DNA from: JBBSJZ01 sp041751935
GTDB taxonomy: Bacteria; Planctomycetota; Planctomycetia; Pirellulales; Pirellulaceae
Assembly: GCA_041751935.1 (NCBI GenBank)
Contig: JBGSIA010000036.1
Location: forward strand, 1 to 64,000
DNA length: 64,000 bases
Direction: 5' to 3'
Under the pieces are notes generated by a model. That model was not told where the DNA came from, did not search any database, and saw only the letters and a list, made by a program, of their open reading frames with translations. A program made the translations under genes and the position numbers. Each line of letters starts with the position of its first letter. Positions within the stretch are counted from its first letter, which is position 1. Below are positions 9,145 through 18,328 of the stretch, in pieces.

Positions 9145-9836
9145 ACCGTTTTCGCGAGCCACGTTGCGTGCACGCGCTTCAAGTACTGATTGTCGTTTTT
9201 GCAAGTTTGAGTTTGCCCACCATGACATTGGGCGACGTTGTTGCCGAATCGCCACAGTCGACACAAGCCCCTGCGGTACAAGCTCCCTCAGTCTCGCAAA
9301 ATCGTTCCTCGGTGGAACCAAGTACAGAGTCGGCGGCCTTGGAGTTGGTGCGAGAACAATTGCCTGCGCTGAATGAAGTGTTGGATCGGCTGCGTTTCAG
9401 TGCGCCGCAGCAGTACGAGAAGGCTGTGCGTGATATCGCCAAGTCGGCAAAGCGACTCGAAGTGACTCGTCACCGCGATGAAAAATTGTATCTGATCGAA
9501 CTGGAACTGCTGAAAGCACGCACGACAACAAGCTTGCTGGTTGCGAGATTGAAGATCCGGGACAGCAACACGGACAGAAAGTCGTTGCGAGAGTCGATCG
9601 AGAAGCTTCGCGCAGTGGAACTGGGCCGAGCTCGATATGAGGTCGAGACTCTGGAAAAAAGGTTAGCCCGAACGACGGAGCAACTTAACTCCGCGCGTGA
9701 TCGGCTAAATCGAAAAAGCAATGAACTGAATGAGCGGTCGGAAACCGTTTATGCAGAGTATCTACGTAAAGCTGGACGCTCACCCACAGCAGCGGCAAGC
9801 CGCAAACGGTCCAGTGGTAGTGTGGAATCGAAATAA
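9141..9836 (+). CDS. Secreted coiled-coil protein, unknown function
   Basis: A 231-aa protein with an N-terminal signal sequence (about residues 1-32, hydrophobic core VLIVVFASLSLP) followed by a Ser/Pro/Ala-rich linker and long charged helices. From about residue 135 to 215 the pattern (ETLEKRLARTTEQLNSARDRL) predicts a coiled coil. It is the third gene of the sigma-led operon and overlaps the anti-sigma-like gene by ATGA. Comparable secreted coiled-coil proteins are seen beside DUF1549 genes in planctomycetes, but I cannot name a family. It could be a periplasmic sensor or partner of the anti-sigma protein. Confidence 0.7.
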   Translation: MNRFREPRCVHALQVLIVVFASLSLPTMTLGDVVAESPQSTQAPAVQAPSVSQNRSSVEPSTESAALELVREQLPALNEVLDRLRFSAPQQYEKAVRDIAKSAKRLEVTRHRDEKLYLIELELLKARTTTSLLVARLKIRDSNTDRKSLRESIEKLRAVELGRARYEVETLEKRLARTTEQLNSARDRLNRKSNELNERSETVYAEYLRKAGRSPTAAASRKRSSGSVESK

Positions 9837-9874
9837 TGAATCATTTTTTTAGTGATCTGACCAGGAGTCAACCG

Positions 9875-12700
9875 ATGAAGCGTTTTTGTGTTCGGAGTGT
9901 TTGCGGTGCGGCGTTCGTCGCCGCAACTTGCTTGTCTCCGACAAGCGGGTATGCCGCCGATGCGTCGTCGCGCACCAACAATAGCACTGCTGCCATTAGC
10001 GAAATTGGTGCGCCGGCAAGCGAGCGATTTGCGGACGGAGCAACTAGCGAAATCCCGAATTTTCAGAAACACGTGACACCGTTGCTGGGACGATTGGGAT
10101 GCAACGGTCGCGCCTGTCACGGTTCGTTCCAGGGACGGGGTGACTTCCGCCTGTCGTTGTTCGGCTATGACTTCAAGGCCGACCACGAGGCGATGATGGC
10201 TGAGAATACTGGGCGAGTTGACACCGAAGACATCGAGGAGAGCTTGGTTCTTGCTAAGCCGATTGACGCTGAGCTACACGAGGGCGGCAAGCGAATGGAC
10301 CAGGGCTCGTGGCAGTACAACGTACTCCGAGCGTGGATCGCTGGCGGTGCCAAAGCGACTGGTTCGGACGTGCTAGTGCTGGAAGAATTAGAGGTCACTC
10401 CGAGTGAAATATTGTTTGATGCCGCCGACAGCAAGATCGAGCTGAAAGTAATCGCTCGTTGGTCCGATGGAACTGCGGAAAACGTCACTGAGTTGTGCCG
10501 CTACACCAGTAATGACGATGCGATTGCGGCTATCACTGAGTCTGGCCAAGTGACCTCTGGTGAAATTGGTGATACTCATGTGGTTGTATCGTACGACAAT
10601 GCTGTCGTTCCAGTTGCTGTCATTCGACCGGTATCAACTCCCAAAATAACGCAGCTCGATTCATCTGCGCATCGGATCGACGCTCATATTCAACAAAAGC
10701 TGGACAAGCTTGGAATCACGCCTTCGCCGGTATGCAACGATTCCGATTTTCTGCGCCGTGCCAGCCTGGATATCACCGGCACATTGCCCCGGACAGAATT
10801 GGTGCGATCGTTTTTGGCGGATACGTCAACTGACAAACGCGAGCGACTTGTCGATCAATTGCTTGACCAACCCGCCTATGCGGCATGGTGGGCAACTCGG
10901 CTTTCGGATTGGACGGGAAACAACGAAGAGGAATTGAACAACGTGCTGCCTGTACGCAATGTTGCTTCCAAATTGTGGTACGAGTGGCTGCGTCAGCGAT
11001 TGCTACAAAATGTTGCCTACGATGACATTATCGAGGGCATCGTGATCGCCAAGAGTCGCGAAGAAGGCGAGGATTACGGAACGTACTGCGAGAACATGAG
11101 CGATGCTTGCCGACCCGGGGGCGAAACACAATTCGCTCAGCGTGAGGGCATGCCGCTGTATTGGTCTCGACGTAACTTTCGGCTGCCTGAAGAAAGAGCG
11201 ATCGGTTTTGCTTACACCTTCTTGGGCGTACGAATTGAGTGTGCCCAGTGCCACAAACACCCCTTTGATCAATGGTCCAAGGATGATTTCGACGCCTTCT
11301 CGAAGTTATTCGTACCAATTCGAGCGAACGCGGGCGCTGTTGGCAAAGACAGCAAAGAGGATCGCGAAAAGATGCTTGCGAGCTTGGGCCTGAACGAAAA
11401 AACGAAAGGCAATGTGCTGCGAAAAACGTTGACGCAATCTTTGGAGAAAGGCAAAACGGTTCCGTTTGGTGAGCTGTACGTTGACTCGGCAAACGCGGTC
11501 CAGCGAGCGAAATCGCAAGCCGCCCAAATGAAAAAGAAAGGCAAGAAGGTTGAATTGAATATCCCTACGGGCAAGATCCTTGGTCAAGAAATCGGGATCG
11601 AGTTGGATCGTGACCCACGCATTGAGCTGATGGCTTGGCTGCGTTCAGCCGACAATCCCTACTTTGCTAAAGCGCTTGTCAATCGTGTGTGGGCGAACTA
11701 TTTCGGTAGAGGTTTAGTTGATCCAACCGATGATATGAATCTGGCAAACCCGCCCTCCAATGAGGCTGTGCTTGATTATTTAGCAACTGAGTTCATTGCA
11801 CACGATTTCGACTTAAAGTGGTTGCATCGCGAAATTACATCGAGCGATACCTATCAACGTAGCGCCGAAGCGAACGACACCAATCGATTGGATCGCAGAA
11901 ACTTCTCTCGCCATATCCCGCGGCGCTACCCAGCGGAAATGGTTCACGACGCGGTTCTCCTGGCGACGATGACCGACGCAACTGCGAATGAAACAACGAA
12001 AACACTTGAAGGAATGGCGATCACGGATGCGTTGTCCCTGTACGGTGATACCAAGAGCAGTGCGTTTGCGCTGCAGGTTTTTGGACGCTCCGGTCGCGAG
12101 TCGAATTGCGATTGTGATCGCAGTGATTCACCAAGCTTACTGCAGTCGGTGTATCTCAGAAACGACGTGGACATCCATCGCCGACTGGCCGACCGCAGTG
12201 GCTGGGTCAATCAAACGTGTCGAGATTTAGGGTTTGCCGTTTCAAACCAAGCAATCGACGAAAAACCGTCTGCTGACCAAGCGAAGGTGGAGCGGTTCAA
12301 ACAAATGGTGAAATCCCGAATCGTTGAGTTCAACAAGTTGCCTCAGAAGCGGCAAGACCAGGCGCGTACGAAGCTGAAGGATCAAATCAAGATCTATTCC
12401 AAGCGACTTGCCGAAGCTGGCGTCACCCTGCCGCCCCTGGATGCTTTGGTGAAGAATCCGTCACTTTTGGAATCGGATAACAATTCCAAAGACGTTGAAA
12501 AGGACGCTTCAGTTGCCGATTCGAAATTGCTTACAGCGATGATCGAAGATGCATACGTGAGGACGCTCAGCCGGATGCCGCAACAGGACGAACTGCAAAC
12601 GGCACTCGCCTTTGTGAATGATTCCGAGAAAAAATCCGACGCAGTCCAGTCGCTGATGTGGGCTCTGTTGAACACAAAAGAGTTCATCATTAGCCATTAA
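9875..12700 (+). CDS. DUF1549/DUF1553 planctomycete cytochrome-like protein with Ig-like domain
   Basis: A large exported protein (941 aa). Start 9875 is chosen because AGGAG lies 7 nt upstream and the sequence from there is a signal peptide (KRFCVRSVCGAAFVAATCLS); an ATG at 9836 is the alternative. Order of parts: an N-terminal heme-like motif CNGRACH (CX4CH, residues about 76-82); a bacterial Ig-like (Big_2) domain about 175-255; DUF1549 with a second motif CAQCHKHPFDQW (CXXCH); then DUF1553 (NPYFAKALVNRVWANYFGRG, RRYPAEMVHDAVLLAT). Such proteins are typically paired with DUF1501 proteins, as here (61 nt downstream). They are believed to be periplasmic or surface proteins of planctomycetes; substrate and electron role are unknown. 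Confidence 0.93.
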   Translation: MKRFCVRSVCGAAFVAATCLSPTSGYAADASSRTNNSTAAISEIGAPASERFADGATSEIPNFQKHVTPLLGRLGCNGRACHGSFQGRGDFRLSLFGYDFKADHEAMMAENTGRVDTEDIEESLVLAKPIDAELHEGGKRMDQGSWQYNVLRAWIAGGAKATGSDVLVLEELEVTPSEILFDAADSKIELKVIARWSDGTAENVTELCRYTSNDDAIAAITESGQVTSGEIGDTHVVVSYDNAVVPVAVIRPVSTPKITQLDSSAHRIDAHIQQKLDKLGITPSPVCNDSDFLRRASLDITGTLPRTELVRSFLADTSTDKRERLVDQLLDQPAYAAWWATRLSDWTGNNEEELNNVLPVRNVASKLWYEWLRQRLLQNVAYDDIIEGIVIAKSREEGEDYGTYCENMSDACRPGGETQFAQREGMPLYWSRRNFRLPEERAIGFAYTFLGVRIECAQCHKHPFDQWSKDDFDAFSKLFVPIRANAGAVGKDSKEDREKMLASLGLNEKTKGNVLRKTLTQSLEKGKTVPFGELYVDSANAVQRAKSQAAQMKKKGKKVELNIPTGKILGQEIGIELDRDPRIELMAWLRSADNPYFAKALVNRVWANYFGRGLVDPTDDMNLANPPSNEAVLDYLATEFIAHDFDLKWLHREITSSDTYQRSAEANDTNRLDRRNFSRHIPRRYPAEMVHDAVLLATMTDATANETTKTLEGMAITDALSLYGDTKSSAFALQVFGRSGRESNCDCDRSDSPSLLQSVYLRNDVDIHRRLADRSGWVNQTCRDLGFAVSNQAIDEKPSADQAKVERFKQMVKSRIVEFNKLPQKRQDQARTKLKDQIKIYSKRLAEAGVTLPPLDALVKNPSLLESDNNSKDVEKDASVADSKLLTAMIEDAYVRTLSRMPQQDELQTALAFVNDSEKKSDAVQSLMWALLNTKEFIISH

Positions 12701-12761
12701 ACAAGCGCCAGTTCCAACCCTCAAATTATCCAACATCATTTACATTAAAAGGTTCATTGCA

Positions 12762-14081
12762 ATGAGATTCCATAAAACATGTGATGGTCACAGTCGTCGT
12801 GACATGCTCAAAGCCGGCTGCCTTGGCTTGGGTGGATTGACAATGTCACAATATGCCAAGCTGGCCGAAGCTGGTCAGGAAAACGTTGGCAAAACCGGCT
12901 TTGGACGCGCGAAGCGGGCGATCTTTATTGAGCTGCCTGGCGGTCCGTCGCACATGGATACGTTTGACCTCAAGCCGGATGCCCCAGATACCGTTCGCGG
13001 CAAATTCAAGCCGATCGCTACGAATGTCGCTGGAATCCAAATTTCCGAGCACCTGCCCAAACTTGCTGCGGTCACCGATAAGTTCGCGATCTTGCGTGGC
13101 GTTAGCCATACATTGGCCGCGCATCAACTTGGGAGAGAGTACGTCAACACCGGCAGTCGCCCGATTCCTTCGCTGGAATATCCCTGTTTTGGTTCGGTGT
13201 TGTCCAAAGAACGACCTGCCGACGACGATATTCCCAGCCAGGTCGCTGTGCCCAAGGCTGGCCACGGCCCAGGGTTTCTTGGTATTCGCTACGCGTCACT
13301 GGAAACAAATTCGACGCCGCAGTTTGGACAACCCTACGCTGTTCGCGGTTTGTCGCTCGCAGCAGGTATCGGTGTCGAAGAAGTGCAACAGCGACAACAA
13401 TTGCTCAGGAAGTTGGACCGTCGCTTCGCCGAATTTGAGAGCGCTGGATCTCTCATCGAAGGCTTGGACCGATTCGGCGAACAAGCGTACTCGATGATCA
13501 CTTCGCCTCGGGCGCGCAAGGCATTTGATATCAGTCAAGAGTCCGACAGTTTTTCAAAGCTGTTTGGCGAAGATCCCTTCGGCCAAAGCTGTATGTTGGC
13601 GCTGCGGCTGGTTGAATCCGGTGTGACGTTAACCAGTGTCCAACTTGGTGGCTGGGATACGCACCAAGATAACTGGACCAAGCTGTCAACTGGATTGCTA
13701 CCCAAGTTGGATGCTGGATTAAGCGGTTTGCTTGCCGGTCTGGAACTGCGTGGGTTGCTTGATTCGACAGCCATCTTAGTGACTGGTGAGTTCGGTCGCA
13801 CTCCAAAGATCAACGATCGCAGTGCCGAAGGTGGTCGAGACCATTATCCTCGTTGCATGTTCATGTTGATGGCTGGCGGCGGCGTTCGTGGTGGCCAAGT
13901 GATCGGCGAGAGTGACGATACGGCATCGGGACCACGGCATGAGGGCATTTCTCCGGACGATGTCGCGGCAAGCTTCTACTGGAACCTAGGCATCGACCCG
14001 GCGATGGAGTACCACAGCGAGACCGGTCGTCCCATAACGTTAGTTCGCGACGGACACGTCATCGAAAAATTGTTCGCTTAA
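12762..14081 (+). CDS. DUF1501 family Tat-exported protein
   Basis: A 439-aa protein of the DUF1501 family, related to the sulfatase/alkaline-phosphatase fold. It opens with a twin-arginine signal (SRRDMLKAGCLGLGGLTMSQ), so it is exported folded. Family landmarks are IELPGGPSHMDTFDLKP near the N-terminus, LGGWDTHQDNW in the middle and VTGEFGRTPKIND near the C-terminus, which suggest metal or phosphate-type ligand positions. It is the last gene of the sigma-led operon and the normal partner of the preceding DUF1549/DUF1553 gene. The biochemical activity is not established. Confidence 0.93.
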   Translation: MRFHKTCDGHSRRDMLKAGCLGLGGLTMSQYAKLAEAGQENVGKTGFGRAKRAIFIELPGGPSHMDTFDLKPDAPDTVRGKFKPIATNVAGIQISEHLPKLAAVTDKFAILRGVSHTLAAHQLGREYVNTGSRPIPSLEYPCFGSVLSKERPADDDIPSQVAVPKAGHGPGFLGIRYASLETNSTPQFGQPYAVRGLSLAAGIGVEEVQQRQQLLRKLDRRFAEFESAGSLIEGLDRFGEQAYSMITSPRARKAFDISQESDSFSKLFGEDPFGQSCMLALRLVESGVTLTSVQLGGWDTHQDNWTKLSTGLLPKLDAGLSGLLAGLELRGLLDSTAILVTGEFGRTPKINDRSAEGGRDHYPRCMFMLMAGGGVRGGQVIGESDDTASGPRHEGISPDDVAASFYWNLGIDPAMEYHSETGRPITLVRDGHVIEKLFA

Positions 14082-14129
14082 CAATCTGAACAAACAAAAA
14101 TCTGCCGAGGCCCTGCATTTTGAAAGCTT

Positions 14130-14153
14130 CACGTGGACGGACGAGTCCACGTG
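14130..14153. terminator. Hairpin after the DUF1501 gene (weak terminator)
   Basis: CACGTGGAC (14130-14138) pairs with GTCCACGTG (14145-14153) across a 6-nt loop, 48 nt after the DUF1501 stop. No U-run follows, so it may be a factor-assisted terminator or a regulatory hairpin. Confidence 0.4.
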
Positions 14154-14290
14154 GAGCATCAGTTTGCTGGGCCGTGTTTGTTTGCCGAGCGGTACTAATT
14201 GACTTGGCTGTTTTCGTTTACCAGGGGCCGTCGAAATCGCTAGACTAGAATGGCGACTTCGTTGAATCATGCTTGGCCCCAGGACGCTTG

Positions 14291-17200
14291 ATGAGTAGCA
14301 GCCGTTGCACAAAGTGCGGTCGATCGCTTCCGGGAACCAAAGCGGACGATGACAGTGAGACATTCGAACAGTCCGCTTTGATTTGTGAGGCCTGTCTGGA
14401 CCTTACACGCAACACTACTTCAATTAACTGCGAGCATGCAGAAACCGCGACACTGCCACTGTCTCGCGGGATGGGCAATCGAATTGCACATTACTTATTG
14501 GTTCGGACTCTGGGCAGCGGATCTTTTGGCGACGTGTGGCTCGCAGAAGACGCTCGTTTAGATCGCTTGGTCGCGCTCAAGATTCCCGGCGGCAACCGTC
14601 CCGGTGCGGCAGCTTTGTTTTACGAAGCAAAGACGGCCGCTAGTCTACGGCATACACATATCGTCGCTGTCTACGAGGTCGGCGAAGACAATGGCCAACC
14701 CTATATCGCCACCGAATTTATCGATGGTGTGACGCTTCGCGACTATTTATCCACTGGCCGCCCGCCGCTGCAGCGAGTGATCGAGCTATTGATTCCGATC
14801 AGCGAGGCACTGCAGTTTGCCCACGCACATGGCGTCGTTCACCGAGATGTAAAGCCAGCCAATATCTTGGTGGACCAAGCCGGTGTTCCTTATGTGACCG
14901 ATTTTGGGTTGGCGAAACGATTGACAGTGGAGGAGACGATTTCTTCTTCGGGTCAAGTCGTGGGAACCGTGCGCTACATGTCCCCGGAACAGGCCAGCGG
15001 CAATACGGTTGAAACGGACGCTCGCTCAGACATCTATTCCATTGGCGTAATGATGTTTGAAATGCTCACAGGTGAACCGCCGTATCGCGGCAACGTGAGA
15101 GCCGTCCTGCAACAAAAGGTCAAGGATGACGCTCCTTCGCTGCGATTATTGGACCCAACCATCCCGCGCGATATCGAAACGATCTGTCTGAAATGTTTAG
15201 AACGCGAACCAAGTCGACGATTTGAGAGTGCTAAACTTCTTAGGGACGAACTGAAGCGATTTGCTGATGGAGAACCTATCCACTCACGGCCGATCGGACG
15301 GATGGAACGAGGATGGCGTTGGTGCAAGAAACGACCGGCAGTCTCCAGTCTGGGGCTTGCCTTGTTCTTGTCACTCGTGTCCGGCTTGTTTGGAGTCTCG
15401 TACTTTGGGCGGCAGTCGGCACGGAATGCGAGCGAGGCCAAACGGATGCTGTATCGCTCGTGGATGAACCTTGCAGCACACCATTTGGAGAGTGGCAGCC
15501 CGGCAGGTGTGCGCGAACTTCTTGGTCGCGTTTCCACGGACCCAGTACTCGCTGCGTCGCGAGGCTTCGAGTTCGGCTACTTTACCAACATGGTCAGTCC
15601 GATTGAGCCGGTTGGTAGTGTCGGCGATTCAGTCGTCGATGTGGCGATTACCCACGACGGAAATACTGGAGCTGCCACCAACGGTGGCCAAACGATTCAT
15701 GTTTGGAACACATCCAACGGCAAATTATTGAGGACCCTGCATGCTAACCAAGATGGGTTTACGGAAATCGATTTCTCCAGTGCAAACAGTTGTTTAGTCG
15801 CGGGGTCGGTCGATGGACACCTGCGTGTTTACGAGCCGTTGATCAGCGACCGGATGATTCGCCAAGTCAAACATGGTCCACCCGTGCTGTTTGCGTCGTT
15901 CTCGCCAGACGGACAATTCTTAATTGCCGCCGGAAAAACTGGAGCATTACGGATATGGGATTCTGACACTGGGGAGTTGATTGTTGAGGTTCCAACGGGA
16001 AAAGGGGAAACGCGGGCGGTGAGATTTTCGCCTGACAGTAAGCGTTTGTACGTGGCGCGAGATGATGGTCGCATTCGCGAATGGTCGATTTCGGACCTGT
16101 TAGCGACAGGACCAAACAAAATTCCGATTCCCAAATCGGAGTTTGACGTTGGTCCCGCTCCGGTCGCGATGAGCGTATCGGACAACGGGGAGCAACTGGT
16201 GGTCGCGTTCTATAACGGAGGCATCTTGATCCACGACTTGACCGATGATGCAGGATCTTCGTTAGTGTCCGTGACTCACAATGTCAATTTGGGTTTGATC
16301 CAAGATGTTGAACATGTTGCAGGAACATGGAGCGTTGCGATAACCACTTCAACTGGCAGTCTGTATTTATTTGACACCAAGTTTCAACGGGAAGTGCGTT
16401 TGGTCAAGTCGCACGCAGCGACGGGCCAGCTATCGCGATCGGGTAACGGAAAAGTGTTGTTGCTGGGAAGCGGTGACGGGAACGTATCGAAACTTGAGTC
16501 CCATAACCTACTCAGACCCACCGTTCTATGGAACCAAGCACCTGTGAGGAGCCTCGCCTTTGTTGGACCACAAGAATTAATCGCCACGAATGAACAAGGC
16601 GAAGTTGCACTCTGGAATTTGGCGACCGGTCAACACGAAGGATTCGATTCAACGACCTCGCTTCCTACAATGCTCGTCGCCGTCGATTCCGCTCGCCGAC
16701 TTATCGCAACCGCCGGCAGCAGATCGGGTATCGAGATTCGCGAACTGCCGGGATTAAATCCTGTCGCTGAGCTTTCCACACCCGACGCTGGTGTTTCTGC
16801 GATGCGATTTTCTCCATCCGGCGAGCTATTGGTAGTTGCAATTCGCAAAGGCCCACTTCGCCTGTATGCAAGCGACAACTGGCAGCAACCACGTTTTGAG
16901 ACAACGCACGAGCAGTTGATTCCATCTGTCGCAGTGTCGCTCGACAATCGGTTCATCGCGGTTGCGCATAGTAGTGGAACCGTGGAGCTATTGGATTCCT
17001 CAAGTGGCCAGACTTTGAACACGATTTCGCTGGAGTTGGATGAACCATCGGTGGTCGAGTTCTGCCAGGATGGCGATACTTTGGCAATCGGAACCAACGG
17101 CGGAGCAATTCTGTTCTACGATTTACCCACACGTACTGTGAAAGCCCAGCGAAAGTGGCACACGGGTCGAATCAATGCCTTGGCCGTACTTCCAGGAAGC

Positions 17201-17383
17201 CAAATGATCGTTTCCGCTGGCCGCGACCGACATCTCAATCTGTGGGATTTGCGTTCAGGCGACTTAGTAACTCAATTGATCGGGCATTTTCGCCAAGTCT
17301 TCACGATTGCGGCGTCTGAAGACGGCAAGACGATTGTTTCCGGCGGATTGGGCGGCGATATACGAGTTTGGCGAAGCGAGTGA
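14291..17383 (+). CDS. Ser/Thr protein kinase with N-terminal Zn-ribbon, membrane anchor and C-terminal WD40 propeller
   Basis: A 1030-aa Hanks-type kinase. Two CXXC pairs at the N-terminus (CTKC about 6-9 and CEAC about 32-35) suggest a small zinc ribbon. The kinase domain covers about 65-330: glycine loop GSGSFGDVWL, Lys in VALK (about 97), HRDVKPAN (184-191), DFGLAK (204-209), and APE-like SPEQASG. A hydrophobic segment about 350-372 (LGLALFLSLVSGLFGVSYF) is a likely membrane anchor. The remaining 600 residues hold many WD40-like blades (for example SPDGQFLIAAG..GALRIWD, ending GDIRVW), predicting one or two beta-propellers for protein binding outside or at the membrane. All catalytic residues are present. 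ATG 14291 is preferred over the upstream TTG 14273. It stands alone between two hairpin regions. Confidence 0.93.
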   Translation: MSSSRCTKCGRSLPGTKADDDSETFEQSALICEACLDLTRNTTSINCEHAETATLPLSRGMGNRIAHYLLVRTLGSGSFGDVWLAEDARLDRLVALKIPGGNRPGAAALFYEAKTAASLRHTHIVAVYEVGEDNGQPYIATEFIDGVTLRDYLSTGRPPLQRVIELLIPISEALQFAHAHGVVHRDVKPANILVDQAGVPYVTDFGLAKRLTVEETISSSGQVVGTVRYMSPEQASGNTVETDARSDIYSIGVMMFEMLTGEPPYRGNVRAVLQQKVKDDAPSLRLLDPTIPRDIETICLKCLEREPSRRFESAKLLRDELKRFADGEPIHSRPIGRMERGWRWCKKRPAVSSLGLALFLSLVSGLFGVSYFGRQSARNASEAKRMLYRSWMNLAAHHLESGSPAGVRELLGRVSTDPVLAASRGFEFGYFTNMVSPIEPVGSVGDSVVDVAITHDGNTGAATNGGQTIHVWNTSNGKLLRTLHANQDGFTEIDFSSANSCLVAGSVDGHLRVYEPLISDRMIRQVKHGPPVLFASFSPDGQFLIAAGKTGALRIWDSDTGELIVEVPTGKGETRAVRFSPDSKRLYVARDDGRIREWSISDLLATGPNKIPIPKSEFDVGPAPVAMSVSDNGEQLVVAFYNGGILIHDLTDDAGSSLVSVTHNVNLGLIQDVEHVAGTWSVAITTSTGSLYLFDTKFQREVRLVKSHAATGQLSRSGNGKVLLLGSGDGNVSKLESHNLLRPTVLWNQAPVRSLAFVGPQELIATNEQGEVALWNLATGQHEGFDSTTSLPTMLVAVDSARRLIATAGSRSGIEIRELPGLNPVAELSTPDAGVSAMRFSPSGELLVVAIRKGPLRLYASDNWQQPRFETTHEQLIPSVAVSLDNRFIAVAHSSGTVELLDSSSGQTLNTISLELDEPSVVEFCQDGDTLAIGTNGGAILFYDLPTRTVKAQRKWHTGRINALAVLPGSQMIVSAGRDRHLNLWDLRSGDLVTQLIGHFRQVFTIAASEDGKTIVSGGLGGDIRVWRSE

Positions 17384-17466
17384 AACGCCCCCTGGTTTAC
17401 ACTTTTCTACCCCCTGGCCGTTGATTTGGGATGACCTAAATGCTAGCCTGGGTTTCGTTTTCGCCT

Positions 17467-17590
17467 AAGCACTCACGCAGAAGTTTTTTCGTTTAACGGC
17501 AAGCCGAAGGCGTCCGTGGGGCTGTAATACACCGACGCCTTCGGCTCGTCGTTAAACGAGTTATGCCAATAAACTTCTGCATCAGTGCTT
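17467..17590. repeat. Long imperfect palindrome, MITE-like or structured leader
   Basis: Nested matching arms: AAGCACT (17467) with AGTGCTT (17584); GCAGAAGTTT (17477) with AAACTTCTGC (17571); GTTTAACG (17491) with CGTTAAAC (17550); and AGCCGAAGGCGTC (17502) with GACGCCTTCGGCT (17534). The arms surround a 19-nt centre, total 124 bp, with short unpaired stretches. No U-run follows, so it is not a simple terminator. It sits between the WD40 kinase gene and the three-gene cluster starting at 17623, so it could be a non-autonomous mobile element or a folded 5' leader. Confidence 0.75.
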
Positions 17591-17622
17591 ATCTATCAAT
17601 CAAACTGCAAGAGGTTCCTACC

Positions 17623-18114
17623 ATGCCACGCAACAGTTCGAATTCCCGACGAAGTGGACGTTTCGTAAACAAAGAGGAGAACGCTGGCACTGTCAAAATT
17701 ATTACACTGAGCTTTTCGGATCGCTTGTATCGATTTCACAACACTGATCGAAAGGATGCTGCCAACCTTCAAGTTACCTCACGGTCGCGAAGTGCCAGTA
17801 TACCGCCAGGTGGTTCAGTTGATCTTTTAGTGGCGAGAGGCGAGGAGGTTACCGTTGGACCTGGCCGGGGAGTATACGATCTATTGACCGATCACGAAGT
17901 CGTTCGCAGTGGAGCATTCGCAGGAGCCACGACCATTGCAGACTTGGGATCAGAGTCAAGGTTATATCGAATCATCAATTCCAGCGAGAGTAACATCGTG
18001 GTCGCTGGAGAAACCATAACACCTGAGTCGTCGTTGGATATCGTTTTAACGGGTTTGGTACAAGTTACCGGAGACAGCCCCGAGGGAATTTTTGACCTAT
18101 TGGGCGCTGCCTAA
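17623..18114 (+). CDS. Hypothetical protein with internal duplication
   Basis: A 163-aa protein with no recognised family. ATG 17623 is preceded by AGAGG, and the in-frame ATG 17563 lies inside the palindrome and is unlikely. After a basic Ser/Arg-rich N-terminus, the rest is two copies of one module: copy 1 about residues 33-90 (LYRFHNTD..., SIPPGGSVDLL, VTVGPGRGVYDLL) and copy 2 about 108-163 (LYRIINSS..., ITPESSLDIV, VQVTGDSPEGIFDLL). The shared pattern is LYRxxN, a Pro-containing strand, SxD, then VxVxG and G(V/I)(Y/F)DLL, suggesting a beta-rich pseudo-twofold fold. No signal peptide is evident. It begins a cluster with the Tat micro-protein and the glycosyltransferase-sulfotransferase. 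Confidence 0.75.
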   Translation: MPRNSSNSRRSGRFVNKEENAGTVKIITLSFSDRLYRFHNTDRKDAANLQVTSRSRSASIPPGGSVDLLVARGEEVTVGPGRGVYDLLTDHEVVRSGAFAGATTIADLGSESRLYRIINSSESNIVVAGETITPESSLDIVLTGLVQVTGDSPEGIFDLLGAA

Positions 18115-18130
18115 AGCAGTGTAAAGACTC

Positions 18131-18316
18131 ATGTCACAACGAGAAGCTGACGAACAGCGAAAACTATCGCGACGAGTGTTTCTTCAATACTCGGCTGCGG
18201 CAACAAGTGCGGCCGCTGGTGTTTACGCGATCACGCTCAAGACCGATGCGATGGCCCAGGGAACGCCGCACCTGCGGTTGGACTCCGACATGTCTCATTC
18301 GTATCCGTACCAGTAA
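18131..18316 (+). CDS. 61-aa protein: Tat-like signal plus short acidic, Tyr-containing tail
   Basis: Short gene starting 16 nt after the previous stop. The product has a twin-arginine-like signal (SRRVFLQYSAAATSAAAG) with a hydrophobic run and a likely cleavage after DAMA, which would leave a tail of about 22 residues, QGTPHLRLDSDMSHSYPYQ being its core. That tail is far too small for a normal Tat substrate. It lies 12 nt before the sulfotransferase-fusion gene, so the three genes look like one transcript. The acidic residues close to two tyrosines would suit tyrosine modification, but this is inference. It could alternatively be the truncated start of a longer lost gene. Confidence 0.65.
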   Translation: MSQREADEQRKLSRRVFLQYSAAATSAAAGVYAITLKTDAMAQGTPHLRLDSDMSHSYPYQ

Positions 18317-18328
18317 CCAGAGTCGGCA

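Noticed and set aside
17563..17622. Longer start for the duplicated-module protein
   Set aside because: The ATG lies inside the palindrome and the extra 20 residues show no conserved character; ATG 17623 has a ribosome site.
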